64,000 bases of DNA, from NCBI RefSeq assembly GCF_018332695.1, contig NZ_BOQN01000033.1:1-64000 (forward strand), read 5' to 3'. Below the pieces are notes generated by a model. The model saw only the letters and a program-made list of their open reading frames with translations. It was not told the DNA's origin and ran no database searches. This document shows, piece after piece, positions 23,489 through 34,326 of this stretch. Position 1 is the first letter of the stretch; the number at the start of each line of letters is the position of its first letter. Both the position numbers and the translations under genes were made by a program. This DNA comes from Paractinoplanes toevensis. GTDB taxonomy: Bacteria; Actinomycetota; Actinomycetes; Mycobacteriales; Micromonosporaceae.

Positions 23489-24358
23489 ATGCAGGTGCCG
23501 GCTCCGTTCGAGTACGAACGCGCCACCAGCGTGGACCAAGCCATCGGACTTCTGGAACGTCTGGGCAGCTCAGCGCGGCTCGTGGCGGGTGGGCACAGCC
23601 TCCTGCCGATGATGAAGCTGCGGCTGGCCAACTTCGAATATCTGATCGACATCAATCCCCTCCATGCGGAGCTGGGATACGTCAAGATCCAGACCGATGA
23701 GGTACGGATCGGAGCACTCACCCGGCACCGCGAGTTGCTCGAGTCGGACGAACTGGCGGCCGCGTTCCCGATCTTCCGGGACGCCGAGCGGGTGATCGCC
23801 GACCCGGTGGTGCGCAATCGCGGCACCCTCGGCGGGTCGCTCTGTCAGGCCGACCCGTCCGAGGATCTCTCCGCGGTGTGCACGACCCTCGACGCGCGCT
23901 GCGTGATCCGCGGGTCGGCCGGCGAGCGCGTCGTCTCGATGGAGGAGTTCCACGTCGGCCCGTACGAGACCGCCGTCGGTGACGACGAGATCCTGGTCGA
24001 GGTCCGGTTCCCGCGGCGCGGCGGCCACGGCAGCGCCTACGAGAAGGTCGAGCGCCGGGCGGGGGACTGGGCCGTGGTGAGCGCCGGGGCAGCAGTGTGG
24101 ATCACCGAGGGCAGGATCGTCGACGCGCGGGTCGGACTGGCGGCGGTGGGTCCGAATACCACGGGAATCCCTGAAATCTCGGACACCCTGCGCGGCAACG
24201 CGCCGAGCGAAGCTCTCTACGAACAGGCCGGTGCGATCGCCGCGCGCAGCTGCGATCCCAGCACCGACCAGCGGGGGAGCGCCGACTACAAGCGGCACCT
24301 CGCCGACGAACTGACCCGGAGGACCCTGCGCAAGGCCGTCGAGCGGGCGAGGAGCTGA
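23489..24358 (+). CDS. coxM: Aerobic CO dehydrogenase medium (FAD) subunit CoxM
   Basis: A 289-aa FAD-binding subunit that passes electrons from the iron-sulfur subunit to the electron acceptor. Both family FAD motifs are clear: AGGHSLLPMMKLRLA (about 32-46) and TLGGSLCQADPSEDLS (about 111-126). The C-terminal CO_deh_flav_C domain follows from about residue 175. ATG 23489 lies behind GGGAGGTG. First gene of the coxMSL order typical of form I enzymes; coxS starts 4 nt after its stop. Confidence 0.95.
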   Translation: MQVPAPFEYERATSVDQAIGLLERLGSSARLVAGGHSLLPMMKLRLANFEYLIDINPLHAELGYVKIQTDEVRIGALTRHRELLESDELAAAFPIFRDAERVIADPVVRNRGTLGGSLCQADPSEDLSAVCTTLDARCVIRGSAGERVVSMEEFHVGPYETAVGDDEILVEVRFPRRGGHGSAYEKVERRAGDWAVVSAGAAVWITEGRIVDARVGLAAVGPNTTGIPEISDTLRGNAPSEALYEQAGAIAARSCDPSTDQRGSADYKRHLADELTRRTLRKAVERARS

Positions 24359-24362
24359 ACCC

Positions 24363-24832
24363 ATGCAGGTCACGATGACCGTCAACGACGTCGAGGTCAC
24401 CCGGGAGATCGAGGGGCGGCTGCTGCTCGTGCACTTCCTGCGGGACGTGCTGAGCCTGACCGGCACCCACTGGGGCTGCGACACCAGCAACTGCGGCACG
24501 TGTGTGGTGTGGCTGGACGGCGAGCCCGTCAAGTCCTGCACGGTGCTGGCCGCGATGGCCGGGGGCCACGAGGTCCGTACCGTCGAAGGCCTGGCCAAGG
24601 GCGGTGAGCTCGACCCGATCCAGGAGGGTTTCATGCAGTGCCACGGTTTGCAGTGCGGTTTCTGCACGCCGGGCATGCTGATGACCTGCCGCGCCCTGCT
24701 CGACAAGAATCCGGATCCCACCGACGGCGAGATCCGCGAAGCCATTTCCGGGCAGATCTGCCGCTGCACGGGCTACGCGACAATTGTCCGAAGTGTGCGG
24801 TGGGCGGCCGTCCATGAAGCGGCGGTGACCCA

Positions 24833-24836
<4 letters not shown>
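24363..24836 (+). CDS. coxS: Aerobic CO dehydrogenase small (2Fe-2S) subunit CoxS
   Basis: A 157-aa subunit with two [2Fe-2S] clusters. The plant-ferredoxin-like N-terminal cluster uses CDTSNCGTC with a later Cys (VKSC), and the C-terminal helical domain uses CGFCTPGM and CRCTGY. The order of cysteines is complete, so both clusters should assemble. It takes electrons from the Mo-Cu site in CoxL to FAD in CoxM. It overlaps coxL by 4 nt (GTGA), which implies coupled translation. Confidence 0.96.
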
Positions 24837-27225
<2,389 letters not shown>

Positions 27226-27226
<1 letters not shown>

Positions 27227-28356
27227 TGGCCACCGTCATCGCGTCGCGCGTGCACGAACTGACCGCCCAGCGGCGGCCGTTCGTGCACGCCACGGTGGTG
27301 CGCGCCCAGCAGCCGACGTCCGCGGTGCCCGGCGACGACGCGGTCATCCTGGACGACGGGTCCATCGAGGGCTTCGTCGGCGGGGTGTGCGCGGAGACAT
27401 CGGTGCGGGCGGCGGCCCTCGACACGCTGCGCGACGGGAAGACGCTGCTGCTGCGGGTGCTGCCCGACGGCGCGGCGTCCTTCCCCGAGGCGCCGGGTGC
27501 GCTGGTCGTGGTCAACCCGTGCCTGTCCGGCGGGGCGATCGAGATCTTCCTGCGCCCGGTGCTGCCACGCCCCCTGCTCGGCGTGTCCGGCGCGGCCACG
27601 CCGATCGGCGCCGCGGTGGCGTCGCTGGCTTCCTTCCTAAATTTCGAAATCACCGACCCCATGACGTACGCCGGTGCCGGCGCGGTCGTGGTAGCGGGCC
27701 TCGGCCGCGACGACGAGCAGGCCATCCGCGCCGCTCTGGACGCCGGTGTCCCCCTGATCGCCCTGGTGGCGAGCCACACCCGAAGCGCCGCGGTGCTGGA
27801 TTCCCTGGGCCTGACCGACGAGGAGCGGGCCCGGGTGCGCCCGCACGCCGGCCTGGACATCGGAGCCCGCACCCACCAGGAGATAGCCCTCTCCGTCCTG
27901 GCCGAGATAGTCAAAGAAATCCGCACCGCCCACGCAGCAGCGGAAGCATCGCCGCCGCCCGCGTCCGCGCCGGCTTCCGTGTCCGCGCCGGCTTCTGTGT
28001 CCGCGCCCGGTTCCGCGCCCGCCTCCGGTTCCGCGCCCGCCTCCGTCCTGGGTAGTCATGGCGGCCTTCTCGACATTTCGGATATTTCGGAAATGTCGCA
28101 GCGGGCGAGGAGAGCGACGGCAGGGGCGACCGCGAGTGCGGGCCTGACTGCCGGCGGGGGATCAGCTGCGGATGAGCCACTTGCGGGTGGGTCGGCTGCG
28201 GGTGGGTCGGTGGGGGGTGCGGCTCGGACTGTGGTTGATCCGGTTTGTGGGATGCGGGTTGTCGTCGGGGATGACGTGCCGCATGCCGTTGTCGATGGGG
28301 TGGAGCACTGGTTCTGCTGTGTGCGGTGCCGGGACACCTTTGTGGCGGGGCGATGA
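27226..28356 (+). CDS. XdhC-like maturation protein fused to a YHS domain
   Basis: A 376-aa protein. The first ~235 residues are XdhC-like (cofactor handling for molybdoenzymes), with FVGGVCAETSVRAAAL in place of the usual SGGCVEG and a C-terminal Rossmann part ending LDIGARTHQEIALSVL. A disordered Ser/Ala/Pro linker with SAPASV repeats (about 243-275) leads to a C-terminal YHS domain: VDPVCGMRV, then WFCCVRCRDTFV. YHS domains use such cysteines to bind metal, in several cases copper or other soft metals. The start overlaps the coxL stop; the 3' end overlaps the next gene (ATGA). A copper role at the Mo-Cu site would be inference. Confidence 0.85.
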
Positions 28357-28925
28357 GCGTTACCGGGCTGGTGCTGGCGGCCGGTGGGTCGCTCCGCCTC
28401 GGGGAAGCCAAACAGCTGCTGCCCTACCGCGGGCGGACGTTGCTTGACGCGACGCTCGCCATGGCTCGGCGCTGCGGGTTCGATCAGTTGCTGGTGACGC
28501 TGGGCGGGGCGGCGGAACGGGTGCGGGCCGCCGTGGATCTGGACGGCTTCGAGGTCGTCGACAACCCGGAGTTCTCGTCGGGGTGCGGGTCGTCGATCCG
28601 TACCGCCGTACCGTTGGTGTCGTCGGAAGCGCTTGTTCTGCTGCTGGGTGACCAACCGGGGGTTTCGCCGGACGATGTCCGGCGGGTCGCGGCGGCGCCC
28701 ACGCCGCTCGCGGTCTGTTCCTATGCCGACGGGCCGGGGCATCCGTTCCTGTTCCGGCGGGCCGTCTTTCCCGAGCTGGCGGAGCTGCACGGGGACAAAG
28801 CGGTCTGGAAGCTGCTGCACTCGGGGCGCTACCCGGTCACCCCGGTCGACTGTGCCGGGCGCGTTCCGGTCGATGTGGACACCCGGGACGACTATCGGCG
28901 GCTGCTCGCGGAGGAGTCCGCGTGA
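28353..28925 (+). CDS. MobA/MocA-like molybdenum cofactor nucleotidyltransferase
   Basis: A 190-aa nucleotidyltransferase. The N-terminal motif LVLAAGGSLRLGEAKQLLP resembles the LAAGxSxRxGxxK loop of MobA/MocA; MocA makes the CMP form of molybdopterin (MCD), which is the form used by CO dehydrogenase. Other family motifs are LLLGDQPGVSP and GPGHPFLF, and a late DVDTRDDYRRL. Within the cox operon it overlaps both neighbours by 4 nt. A CTP preference is inferred from the enzyme it serves, not visible directly. Confidence 0.88.
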   Translation: MSVTGLVLAAGGSLRLGEAKQLLPYRGRTLLDATLAMARRCGFDQLLVTLGGAAERVRAAVDLDGFEVVDNPEFSSGCGSSIRTAVPLVSSEALVLLLGDQPGVSPDDVRRVAAAPTPLAVCSYADGPGHPFLFRRAVFPELAELHGDKAVWKLLHSGRYPVTPVDCAGRVPVDVDTRDDYRRLLAEESA

Positions 28926-29782
28926 ACGATCCGCAAGAGGTTGCCCGGCGGCTTGATGCGGCCGACTACCTCGTCGACGACGGGCTGGCCATGGCCGTCT
29001 TCCTCGCGCTGCGGCTCGGTAAGCCGCTGCTGCTCGAAGGGGAACCCGGGGTCGGGAAGACCGCGGCCGCCAAGGCACTCGCCCAGGCGCTGGGGACGAC
29101 GCTGATCCGGCTGCAGTGCTACGAGGGGCTGACCGCGGGGGAGGCGCTCTACGAGTGGAACTATCAGCGGCAGCTTCTCGCCATCCGGCTCGCCGAGGCA
29201 CGGCACGAGCGGCTCGGCGACGATGATCTCTTCACCGCCGAGTTCCTGCAGGAAAGGGCCATTCTCAAAGCCGTACGGTACGACGGGCCCACGCCGCCGG
29301 TGCTGCTCATCGACGAGATCGATCGGGCCGACGACGAGTTCGAGGCGCTGCTCTTCGAGTTCCTCGGGGAGGCGTCGGTGACCGTGCCGGAGTTGGGGAC
29401 CTTCACCGCCGTACGGCCGCCGGTGGTGGTCCTGACCTCCAATCGCAGCCGTGACCTGCACGATGCGCTGCGCCGCCGATGCCTTTACCACTGGATCGAG
29501 TTCCCGGCGGCGGGGCGGGCGGCCGAGATCGTCCGCCGGGCCGTGCCCGGGGCGAGTGCGCCGCTGATCGCGAGCGCCACCGAGTTCATCGGCCGGGTGC
29601 GCGCGCTCGACCTCGACAAGGCGCCCGGCCTCGCCGAAACCATCGACTGGGTGTCCGCGCTGGCCGCGCTCGGCGCCACCGAACTGGCCCCGGCCGAGGC
29701 CCTGCACACCCTCGGCACCATCGCGAAAACCCCCGACGACCGCCTCGTCGTCGCCGGCGCCGTCCACCAGGAGATCGCATGA
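28922..29782 (+). CDS. coxD: CoxD, MoxR-type AAA+ ATPase
   Basis: A 286-aa AAA+ chaperone of the MoxR group. Walker A is LEGEPGVGKTAAAKAL (about 39-54), Walker B is LLIDEIDRADDEFEA, and sensor 1 is VVLTSNRSRDLHDALRRRC with the arginine finger region following. In Oligotropha carboxidovorans, CoxD is needed for inserting sulfur and copper to build the CuSMoO2 centre; the role here is by homology and context. GTG start overlapping the previous stop, and ATGA overlap with coxG. Confidence 0.94.
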   Translation: MNDPQEVARRLDAADYLVDDGLAMAVFLALRLGKPLLLEGEPGVGKTAAAKALAQALGTTLIRLQCYEGLTAGEALYEWNYQRQLLAIRLAEARHERLGDDDLFTAEFLQERAILKAVRYDGPTPPVLLIDEIDRADDEFEALLFEFLGEASVTVPELGTFTAVRPPVVVLTSNRSRDLHDALRRRCLYHWIEFPAAGRAAEIVRRAVPGASAPLIASATEFIGRVRALDLDKAPGLAETIDWVSALAALGATELAPAEALHTLGTIAKTPDDRLVVAGAVHQEIA

Positions 29783-30831
29783 AGATCACGAACGAGTTCA
29801 CCGTGCACACCCCGATCGACCGCGCCTGGCAGGTGCTGACCGACCTCTCCGGCATCGCGCCCTGCATGCCCGGGGCGCAGCTGACCGGCGTCGACGGCGA
29901 CGTCTACCAGGGCAAGGTGAAGATCAAGGTCGGCCCGGTGATCTCCGAGTTCGCCGGGACGGCCCGCTTCACCGAGAAGGACGATGCCGCCTATCGCGCG
30001 GTCATCGACGCGAAGGGCCGCGACGCCCGCTCCGCGGGAAATGCGTCGGCGCTGGTCACCGCGGTCCTGGTCCCGGCCGGCGAGAGTACGACGGTGAGCG
30101 TCGACACCGACCTGAAGATCAGCGGGAAGCTGGCCCAGTTCGGCAGCGGCATGATCAAGGAAGTCTCGGGAAAGCTGCTCGCCCAGTTCGTCGCCAACCT
30201 CGAAGCGAAGCTCGCCGCGGACGCCGAGCCGGCCGCCGCATCCGAGCCGGCCACCGACGCCGCGCCGGCCACGGCTTCGTCGGACGCCGCGCCGGCCACC
30301 GCTTCGTCGGCCGCCGTGGCCGCGGCCCCAGATACCGCAATCCCGTCGGCGTCGGTTTCCCCCGTGCCGACGCCGGCCCCGCCGGTGTCCTCGACGCCGG
30401 TGATACCCGCGGCGGATGCGCCGGCTTCGGCGCCCGCCGCGGGTTCGGTTCCCACCCCGAGGGCCCCGATCGACGCCGACGCGGGCCGGCCGGCCGCTTC
30501 GGCCACCGCCGCCGCGGGTGCGGTTCCCACTCCGGGCGCCGCGATCGACGCCGATCCCGCGCCCGAGCCGGTGGCCGCCATCGCGGACCCGGCGGCGTCG
30601 CCCGCCGCCGCTTTCCTCGCCGACGCCGACGCACACCGCGCGGCCGCGACGACCCCGCTCCGGCCCGCCGCGTCGGGGCCCGCCGCGTCGGTGACCGCCG
30701 TGTCCGAAGAGGCGGAGCCGCTGGATCTGCTCAGCCTGGCCGGCGGGTCGATCTACAAGCGAGTGGTTCCGCTGGTGGCGGGCGTGGTGGTGGCCGGCGC
30801 GGTGATCGCCTGGCTCGTTGCCCGCCGCTGA
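29779..30831 (+). CDS. coxG: CoxG, SRPBCC domain protein with long linker and membrane anchor
   Basis: A 350-aa protein. Residues 1-~150 are the CoxG-type SRPBCC lipid/ligand-binding domain (NEFTVHTPIDRAWQVLTDL, CMPGAQLTG, KVGPVISEFAG). Residues ~155-315 are a low-complexity Ala/Pro/Asp linker with internal repeats (APATASSD, VPTP-APIDAD). Residues ~325-348 are a transmembrane helix ending in VARR. CoxG recruits CO dehydrogenase to the membrane; recent work on mycobacteria proposes that it also carries menaquinone between membrane and enzyme. The layout here, domain on a flexible tether, fits either role. Confidence 0.92.
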   Translation: MKITNEFTVHTPIDRAWQVLTDLSGIAPCMPGAQLTGVDGDVYQGKVKIKVGPVISEFAGTARFTEKDDAAYRAVIDAKGRDARSAGNASALVTAVLVPAGESTTVSVDTDLKISGKLAQFGSGMIKEVSGKLLAQFVANLEAKLAADAEPAAASEPATDAAPATASSDAAPATASSAAVAAAPDTAIPSASVSPVPTPAPPVSSTPVIPAADAPASAPAAGSVPTPRAPIDADAGRPAASATAAAGAVPTPGAAIDADPAPEPVAAIADPAASPAAAFLADADAHRAAATTPLRPAASGPAASVTAVSEEAEPLDLLSLAGGSIYKRVVPLVAGVVVAGAVIAWLVARR

Positions 30832-30841
30832 GTCGGGACCG

Positions 30842-32056
30842 GTGCTGCTGCGTGGCATCGACCGGGCCGCGTTCGCCGTGTCGTTCGCGAACCGGCTGCG
30901 CGGCGCGGGGGTGCTCGCGGGGCTGACGGAGATCGACGACCTGGTCCGGGCGCTGGGCGTCCATCCGCCGGATTCTCGCCGGGCGCTCTACTGGACGGCC
31001 CGGATCGCGCTCGTCCGGCGGGAGTCCGACCTGGTGGCGTTCGATCGGGTCTTCGAGGACGTGTTCACCGACGCGGCGCCGCTGCCGCTGAACCGGTCCG
31101 CCGCGGGGCCGGCCGGGCACCGCGACGACGTCCACGTGCCGGTTCCGGCGGGTGGCGATGGGGTGGCCGGCGGCGGGTTGCCGTGGGCGACGCGGCCGCC
31201 GGTGGTGGCCGAGGCGGAAACCGGCGACGAGTCCGGCCTGTTTCTGCCGCAGTTGCGGCCGAGCGCGATCGAGGCGCTCGCCGACCGGCCGTTCGAGGAG
31301 CTCGATCCGGCCGAGACCGCGGCGCTCGGCGAGGTGCTGCGCCGGGAGTTGACCCGCTGGCCCACGCGGCGGACCCGGCGGCACGCGCCGGACTCCACCG
31401 GCCGCCGGATCGCCCTGCGTGCGACGATCTCCCGCGCTCGCCGCACCGCGTGGGAGCCGGTGACGATCGTCCGGGAACGGCCGCGGCGCCGCCCGCGCCG
31501 GGTGGTGATGCTGTGCGACGTGAGCGAGTCGATGCGCGCCCAGGCGACCGCCTACCTGCACCTCATGCGGGCCTTTGCCACGGTGACGCCGGCCGAGGTC
31601 TTCGCGTTCGCCACCGGGCTGACCCGGCTGACACCCGCGCTGTCCCGCAGGTCCGCCGAGGACGCGATCGCCCAGGCGACGGCGGCGGTGACCGACCGTT
31701 TCGGCGGCACCCGGATCGCCACCAACGTGACCGCGCTGCTGCGGTCGCACCACGGCAACGCCGTCCGGGGCGCCCTCGTGGTGATCGCGTCGGACGGCTG
31801 GGACAGCGATCCGGCGGCGGAGCTGGCCGCGGCGATGGCCCGGTTGTCCCGCCGGGCGCATGCCGTCCTGTGGCTGAACCCGCGGGCCGGTACGCCCGGC
31901 TTCACCCCGGCGGTCGCGGCGATGGCGGCGGCCCTGCCCTACTGCACCGGCCTGTTGCCGGCCGCCACTTTCCACGACCTGTTCGCGGCCGCCCGGGCCA
32001 TGTCGTTCAGCTCCACAGGGTCACGTGGACCGATGGGCGGAAGTGGCTCACGTTGA
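30842..32056 (+). CDS. coxE: CoxE, VWA-domain protein
   Basis: A 404-aa von Willebrand A protein of the CoxE type, which works with the CoxD ATPase in maturing the CO dehydrogenase metal centre. The helical N-terminal half includes DRAAFAVSFANRLRGAG; the C-terminal VWA domain (about 215-395) has the MIDAS motif CDVSESMRA and a late SDGWDSD. I start at GTG 30842, 11 nt after the coxG stop; TTG 30818, overlapping coxG, is an alternative. The last ~50 nt overlap the convergent LysR gene. Confidence 0.93.
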   Translation: MLLRGIDRAAFAVSFANRLRGAGVLAGLTEIDDLVRALGVHPPDSRRALYWTARIALVRRESDLVAFDRVFEDVFTDAAPLPLNRSAAGPAGHRDDVHVPVPAGGDGVAGGGLPWATRPPVVAEAETGDESGLFLPQLRPSAIEALADRPFEELDPAETAALGEVLRRELTRWPTRRTRRHAPDSTGRRIALRATISRARRTAWEPVTIVRERPRRRPRRVVMLCDVSESMRAQATAYLHLMRAFATVTPAEVFAFATGLTRLTPALSRRSAEDAIAQATAAVTDRFGGTRIATNVTALLRSHHGNAVRGALVVIASDGWDSDPAAELAAAMARLSRRAHAVLWLNPRAGTPGFTPAVAAMAAALPYCTGLLPAATFHDLFAAARAMSFSSTGSRGPMGGSGSR

Positions 32057-32960
32057 CGCCGGAGCCGCGCATCATCGCCTGGATCGCGCGGGGGGAGGCG
32101 GCGAAGCGGGCCAGCTCGGCGGCCGCCGACGGGGTGCCGCGGTCGGCCAGGGTCAGTGAGTGCCAGACCGCTTCCAGCGTGGCGTACGGGCCGGCCAGCT
32201 GCACCAACTGGCCGGTGCGGACGTCGGGTGCCACCGTGAAGGACAGGGCCGGGGCCACGCCCTTGCCGCGTTTCACCTCCTCCAGGGCGGCCGCGTGGCT
32301 CTGGAAGATCTGCTGGTTGCCCTCGGCGACGGCCAGGCGGCGCAGCAGCGCGGGGATGGCGCCCATGTCGACCGCCGCGGACGGGCCCAGCAGCCAGGTC
32401 TGGTCGCGCAGCTGGGCGGCCGACGCGCGGACGCCGGCCAGCGGGTGGTTGGCGCCGGCCACCACGACCACCCGATAGTTCATCACCGGGCGGCACACCA
32501 GCCCGGTCTCGGCGGCCGGGCGGGGACCGATCGCGATGTCCACCGACCGGGTCAGCAGCTGGGCCTCGAACGACGCGGGGTGGTGCACGCTCAACTCGAC
32601 GTCGAGGTCGTCGGCGCGGCCGGCGAACAGCTCGATCAGACCGGGGGCGGCGTGCTCGGCGAACAGACTGGAGGCCGCGACGCGCAGCAGGCGACGGCCG
32701 GTGCCGGCGGTGCTCACCTCGCGAACCGTGATGTCCTGCAGGCCGAGCATCTCGGCGGACCGGCTGGCCAGGCGCAGGCCGCCGGGGGTGAAGGCCAGGC
32801 CGGCGGCGGTGCGGGTGAAGAGCTGGTCGCCGAGCTCCTTGCGGAGTTGTCCGATGTGCAGGGAGATGGCGGATTCGCTGACCGACAGCTCGGCGGCGGC
32901 CTGTTTCACCGAGCCGCGGCGCACCACGGCCGAGTAGGCGCGGAGCTGCGTGGGGGTCAT
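32007..32960 (-). CDS. LysR family regulator, likely controls the cox cluster
   Basis: A 317-aa LysR-type regulator: N-terminal winged helix (LRAYSAVVRRGSVKQAAAELSVSESA spans about 6-31) and a C-terminal substrate domain (about 90-300). It is convergent with and overlaps coxE, closing the cox locus. In Mycobacterium sp. JC1 a LysR-type regulator, CutR, is needed for CO dehydrogenase expression, so a similar role is plausible. A near-palindrome in the xdhC-coxM gap is a possible target. No small-molecule ligand can be predicted. Confidence 0.88.
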   Translation of the reverse strand: MTPTQLRAYSAVVRRGSVKQAAAELSVSESAISLHIGQLRKELGDQLFTRTAAGLAFTPGGLRLASRSAEMLGLQDITVREVSTAGTGRRLLRVAASSLFAEHAAPGLIELFAGRADDLDVELSVHHPASFEAQLLTRSVDIAIGPRPAAETGLVCRPVMNYRVVVVAGANHPLAGVRASAAQLRDQTWLLGPSAAVDMGAIPALLRRLAVAEGNQQIFQSHAAALEEVKRGKGVAPALSFTVAPDVRTGQLVQLAGPYATLEAVWHSLTLADRGTPSAAAELARFAASPRAIQAMMRGSGVNVSHFRPSVHVTLWS

Positions 32961-33018
32961 AGCCCGAGCCTGCCATGTCGAGCCACGTCGAGCCCCCTAT
33001 GCAGAGATGTGAAGGAGC

Positions 33019-33840
33019 TTAGGGTTTCCGGCCGACCGCCGCCAGGATGCCGATCAGGCGGGGGTCGGGCCGGTCGGCTCCCTCGCGGGGGCGCCACTCG
33101 GTGGCCAGGGCGACGCCGGGGTCGACCATCTCCAGGCCGTCGAAGAGGGCACCGAACTCGGCGTGGTCGCGGGGCCAGACGTCGCTGCGGCCGGCCGCCA
33201 GCATCTCGCGGTAGCGGGCCTGCTCGGCGGGGGTCATGAAGTCGGTGGTGAAGTGGGTGGCGGCCAGGTAGCTGCCGGCCGGCAGGGCGTCCAGCAGCTC
33301 GCGGACCAGTGGCTGCGCGGCGCCCGTGCCGGGGATGAAGTGCAGGATCGCGACCAGCATGAGGGCGACCGGCTCGTCGAGCGCGAGGGTGGCCTTCAGG
33401 TCGGGGTCGCTGAGGATCGCGGACGGGTCGCGCAGGTCGGCTTCCAGGTAGGTGGTGCGGCCGGCCGGGGTGCTCTTCAGCAGGGCTTGCGCGTGGGTCA
33501 TCACCATCGGGTCGTTGTCGACGTAGACCACCCGGCAGTCGGGGGCGACGCGCTGGGCCACCTCGTGGGTGTTGTCGGCGGTGGGCAGGCCGGTGCCGAT
33601 GTCGAGGAACTGCCGGATGCCGGCGTCGGCCGCCAGGTAGTGGACCATGCGACCGAGGACGTCACGGTTGGCGCGCACACCCGTACGCATGCCGGGGAAT
33701 TTCTTTTCGATCTCGTCGCCGGAGGCGCGATCGGCGGCGAAGTGATCTTTCCCGCCCAGCCAGTAGTTGTAGCGGCGGGCCGGGTGCGGCACCGAGCTGT
33801 CGATGGCCGGCCGTGATCCATCCCCGTGGGTCGAAGCCAT
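33019..33840 (-). CDS. SAM-dependent methyltransferase, DUF574 family (second copy)
   Basis: A 273-aa paralogue of the protein at 18228. It shares the signature PHPARRYNYWLGG and the SAM loop FLDIGTGLPT, then VVYVDNDPMVM, and ends with the family-like ILAAVGRKP. Compared with the first copy it has an extra ~15 N-terminal residues and a fuller C-terminus (MTPAEQARYREML). The substrate is unknown. No operon partner; the region upstream holds a terminator and gene relics. Confidence 0.9.
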   Translation of the reverse strand: MASTHGDGSRPAIDSSVPHPARRYNYWLGGKDHFAADRASGDEIEKKFPGMRTGVRANRDVLGRMVHYLAADAGIRQFLDIGTGLPTADNTHEVAQRVAPDCRVVYVDNDPMVMTHAQALLKSTPAGRTTYLEADLRDPSAILSDPDLKATLALDEPVALMLVAILHFIPGTGAAQPLVRELLDALPAGSYLAATHFTTDFMTPAEQARYREMLAAGRSDVWPRDHAEFGALFDGLEMVDPGVALATEWRPREGADRPDPRLIGILAAVGRKP

Positions 33841-33859
33841 GCCGACACCCTAATGGAAA

Positions 33860-33898
33860 CGCTCCCGGCCCGGTACACAGTGGACCGGGTCGGGAGCG
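33860..33898 (-). terminator. Terminator-like hairpin downstream of a relic gene
   Basis: Arms 33860-33874 and 33884-33898 (CGCTCCCGGCCCGGT / ACCGGGTCGGGAGCG) pair at 14 of 15 positions around a 9-nt loop. On the minus strand it is followed by TTTCC and lies just after the TGA of the relic at 33911, so it probably ended that former gene. Confidence 0.6.
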
Positions 33899-33910
33899 GA
33901 CAGTAATCGA

Positions 33911-34046
33911 TCAGCTGACGGAGACGGGGGCCCACCGCAGCGGGGTGCCGCTGGTGACGACCTTTCTCGCCGATCAGGTACTCGGCGTTGTTCGAGTCGA
34001 TCTCCATGTCCCACGTGAAGCGGGAGTTCGATGAGCGCGTCACCAT
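33911..34046 (-). pseudogene. Relic: C-terminal end of a lost protein, frameshifted
   Basis: On the minus strand, a frame reading SSNSRFTWDMEIDSNNAEYL with a following IGEK is well coded, then becomes implausible. Removing one G after GAGAAA restores VVTSGTPLRWAPVSVS and a TGA at 33911, just before a terminator-like hairpin. This looks like the last ~45 residues of a gene cut by a rearrangement near 34046 and frameshifted. The parent family is not recognised. Confidence 0.45.
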
Positions 34047-34270
34047 CCTGTGTCCGGGTCATCGCCGTCACCGGCGGAGCCCGTACCTCGCTACCGGTCT
34101 ACGACGCTGTCACGAAGACCTGGTCGAACCAGTCGACGAACTACGCGCCGCTGTTCGGCAAGTCCGGTTTCGACAACGTCTACAACAACTACACCGGGCG
34201 GATGATCGTCACCGACAACAAGCTGTTCGTCGGCACGATGGGGCCTTGGGCTGGGAACTCATTCGCTCGA
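34031..34270 (+). pseudogene. Relic: fragment of a secreted repeat-type protein
   Basis: On the plus strand the frame contains PVYDAVTKTWSNQST, FDNVYNNYTGRM and NKLFVGTMGPWAGN, which look like part of a secreted propeller- or sialidase-like protein. Both ends lack sense: the start overlaps the opposite-strand relic, and the frame runs into the upstream region of the esterase. I read it as a second gene fragment joined head-to-head with the first. The 33841-34326 interval has no intact gene. Confidence 0.4.
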
Positions 34271-34326
34271 CGAAATCCTGCAAATAGGATTACCTATCCC
34301 GAACGTGGCATGTGGAGGATGGCAGG

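Noticed and set aside
27961..28047. Repetitive TCCGCGCC(G/C)GC stretch considered as a CRISPR-like or intergenic repeat.
   Set aside because: It is in frame and encodes the SAPASV linker of the XdhC-YHS protein; there are no spacers of constant length.
28081..28098. ATTTCGGATATTTCGGAAATG considered as an operator palindrome because it is AT-rich.
   Set aside because: It is within the coding linker (LDISDISEMS) and not near a transcription start; a short direct repeat explains it.
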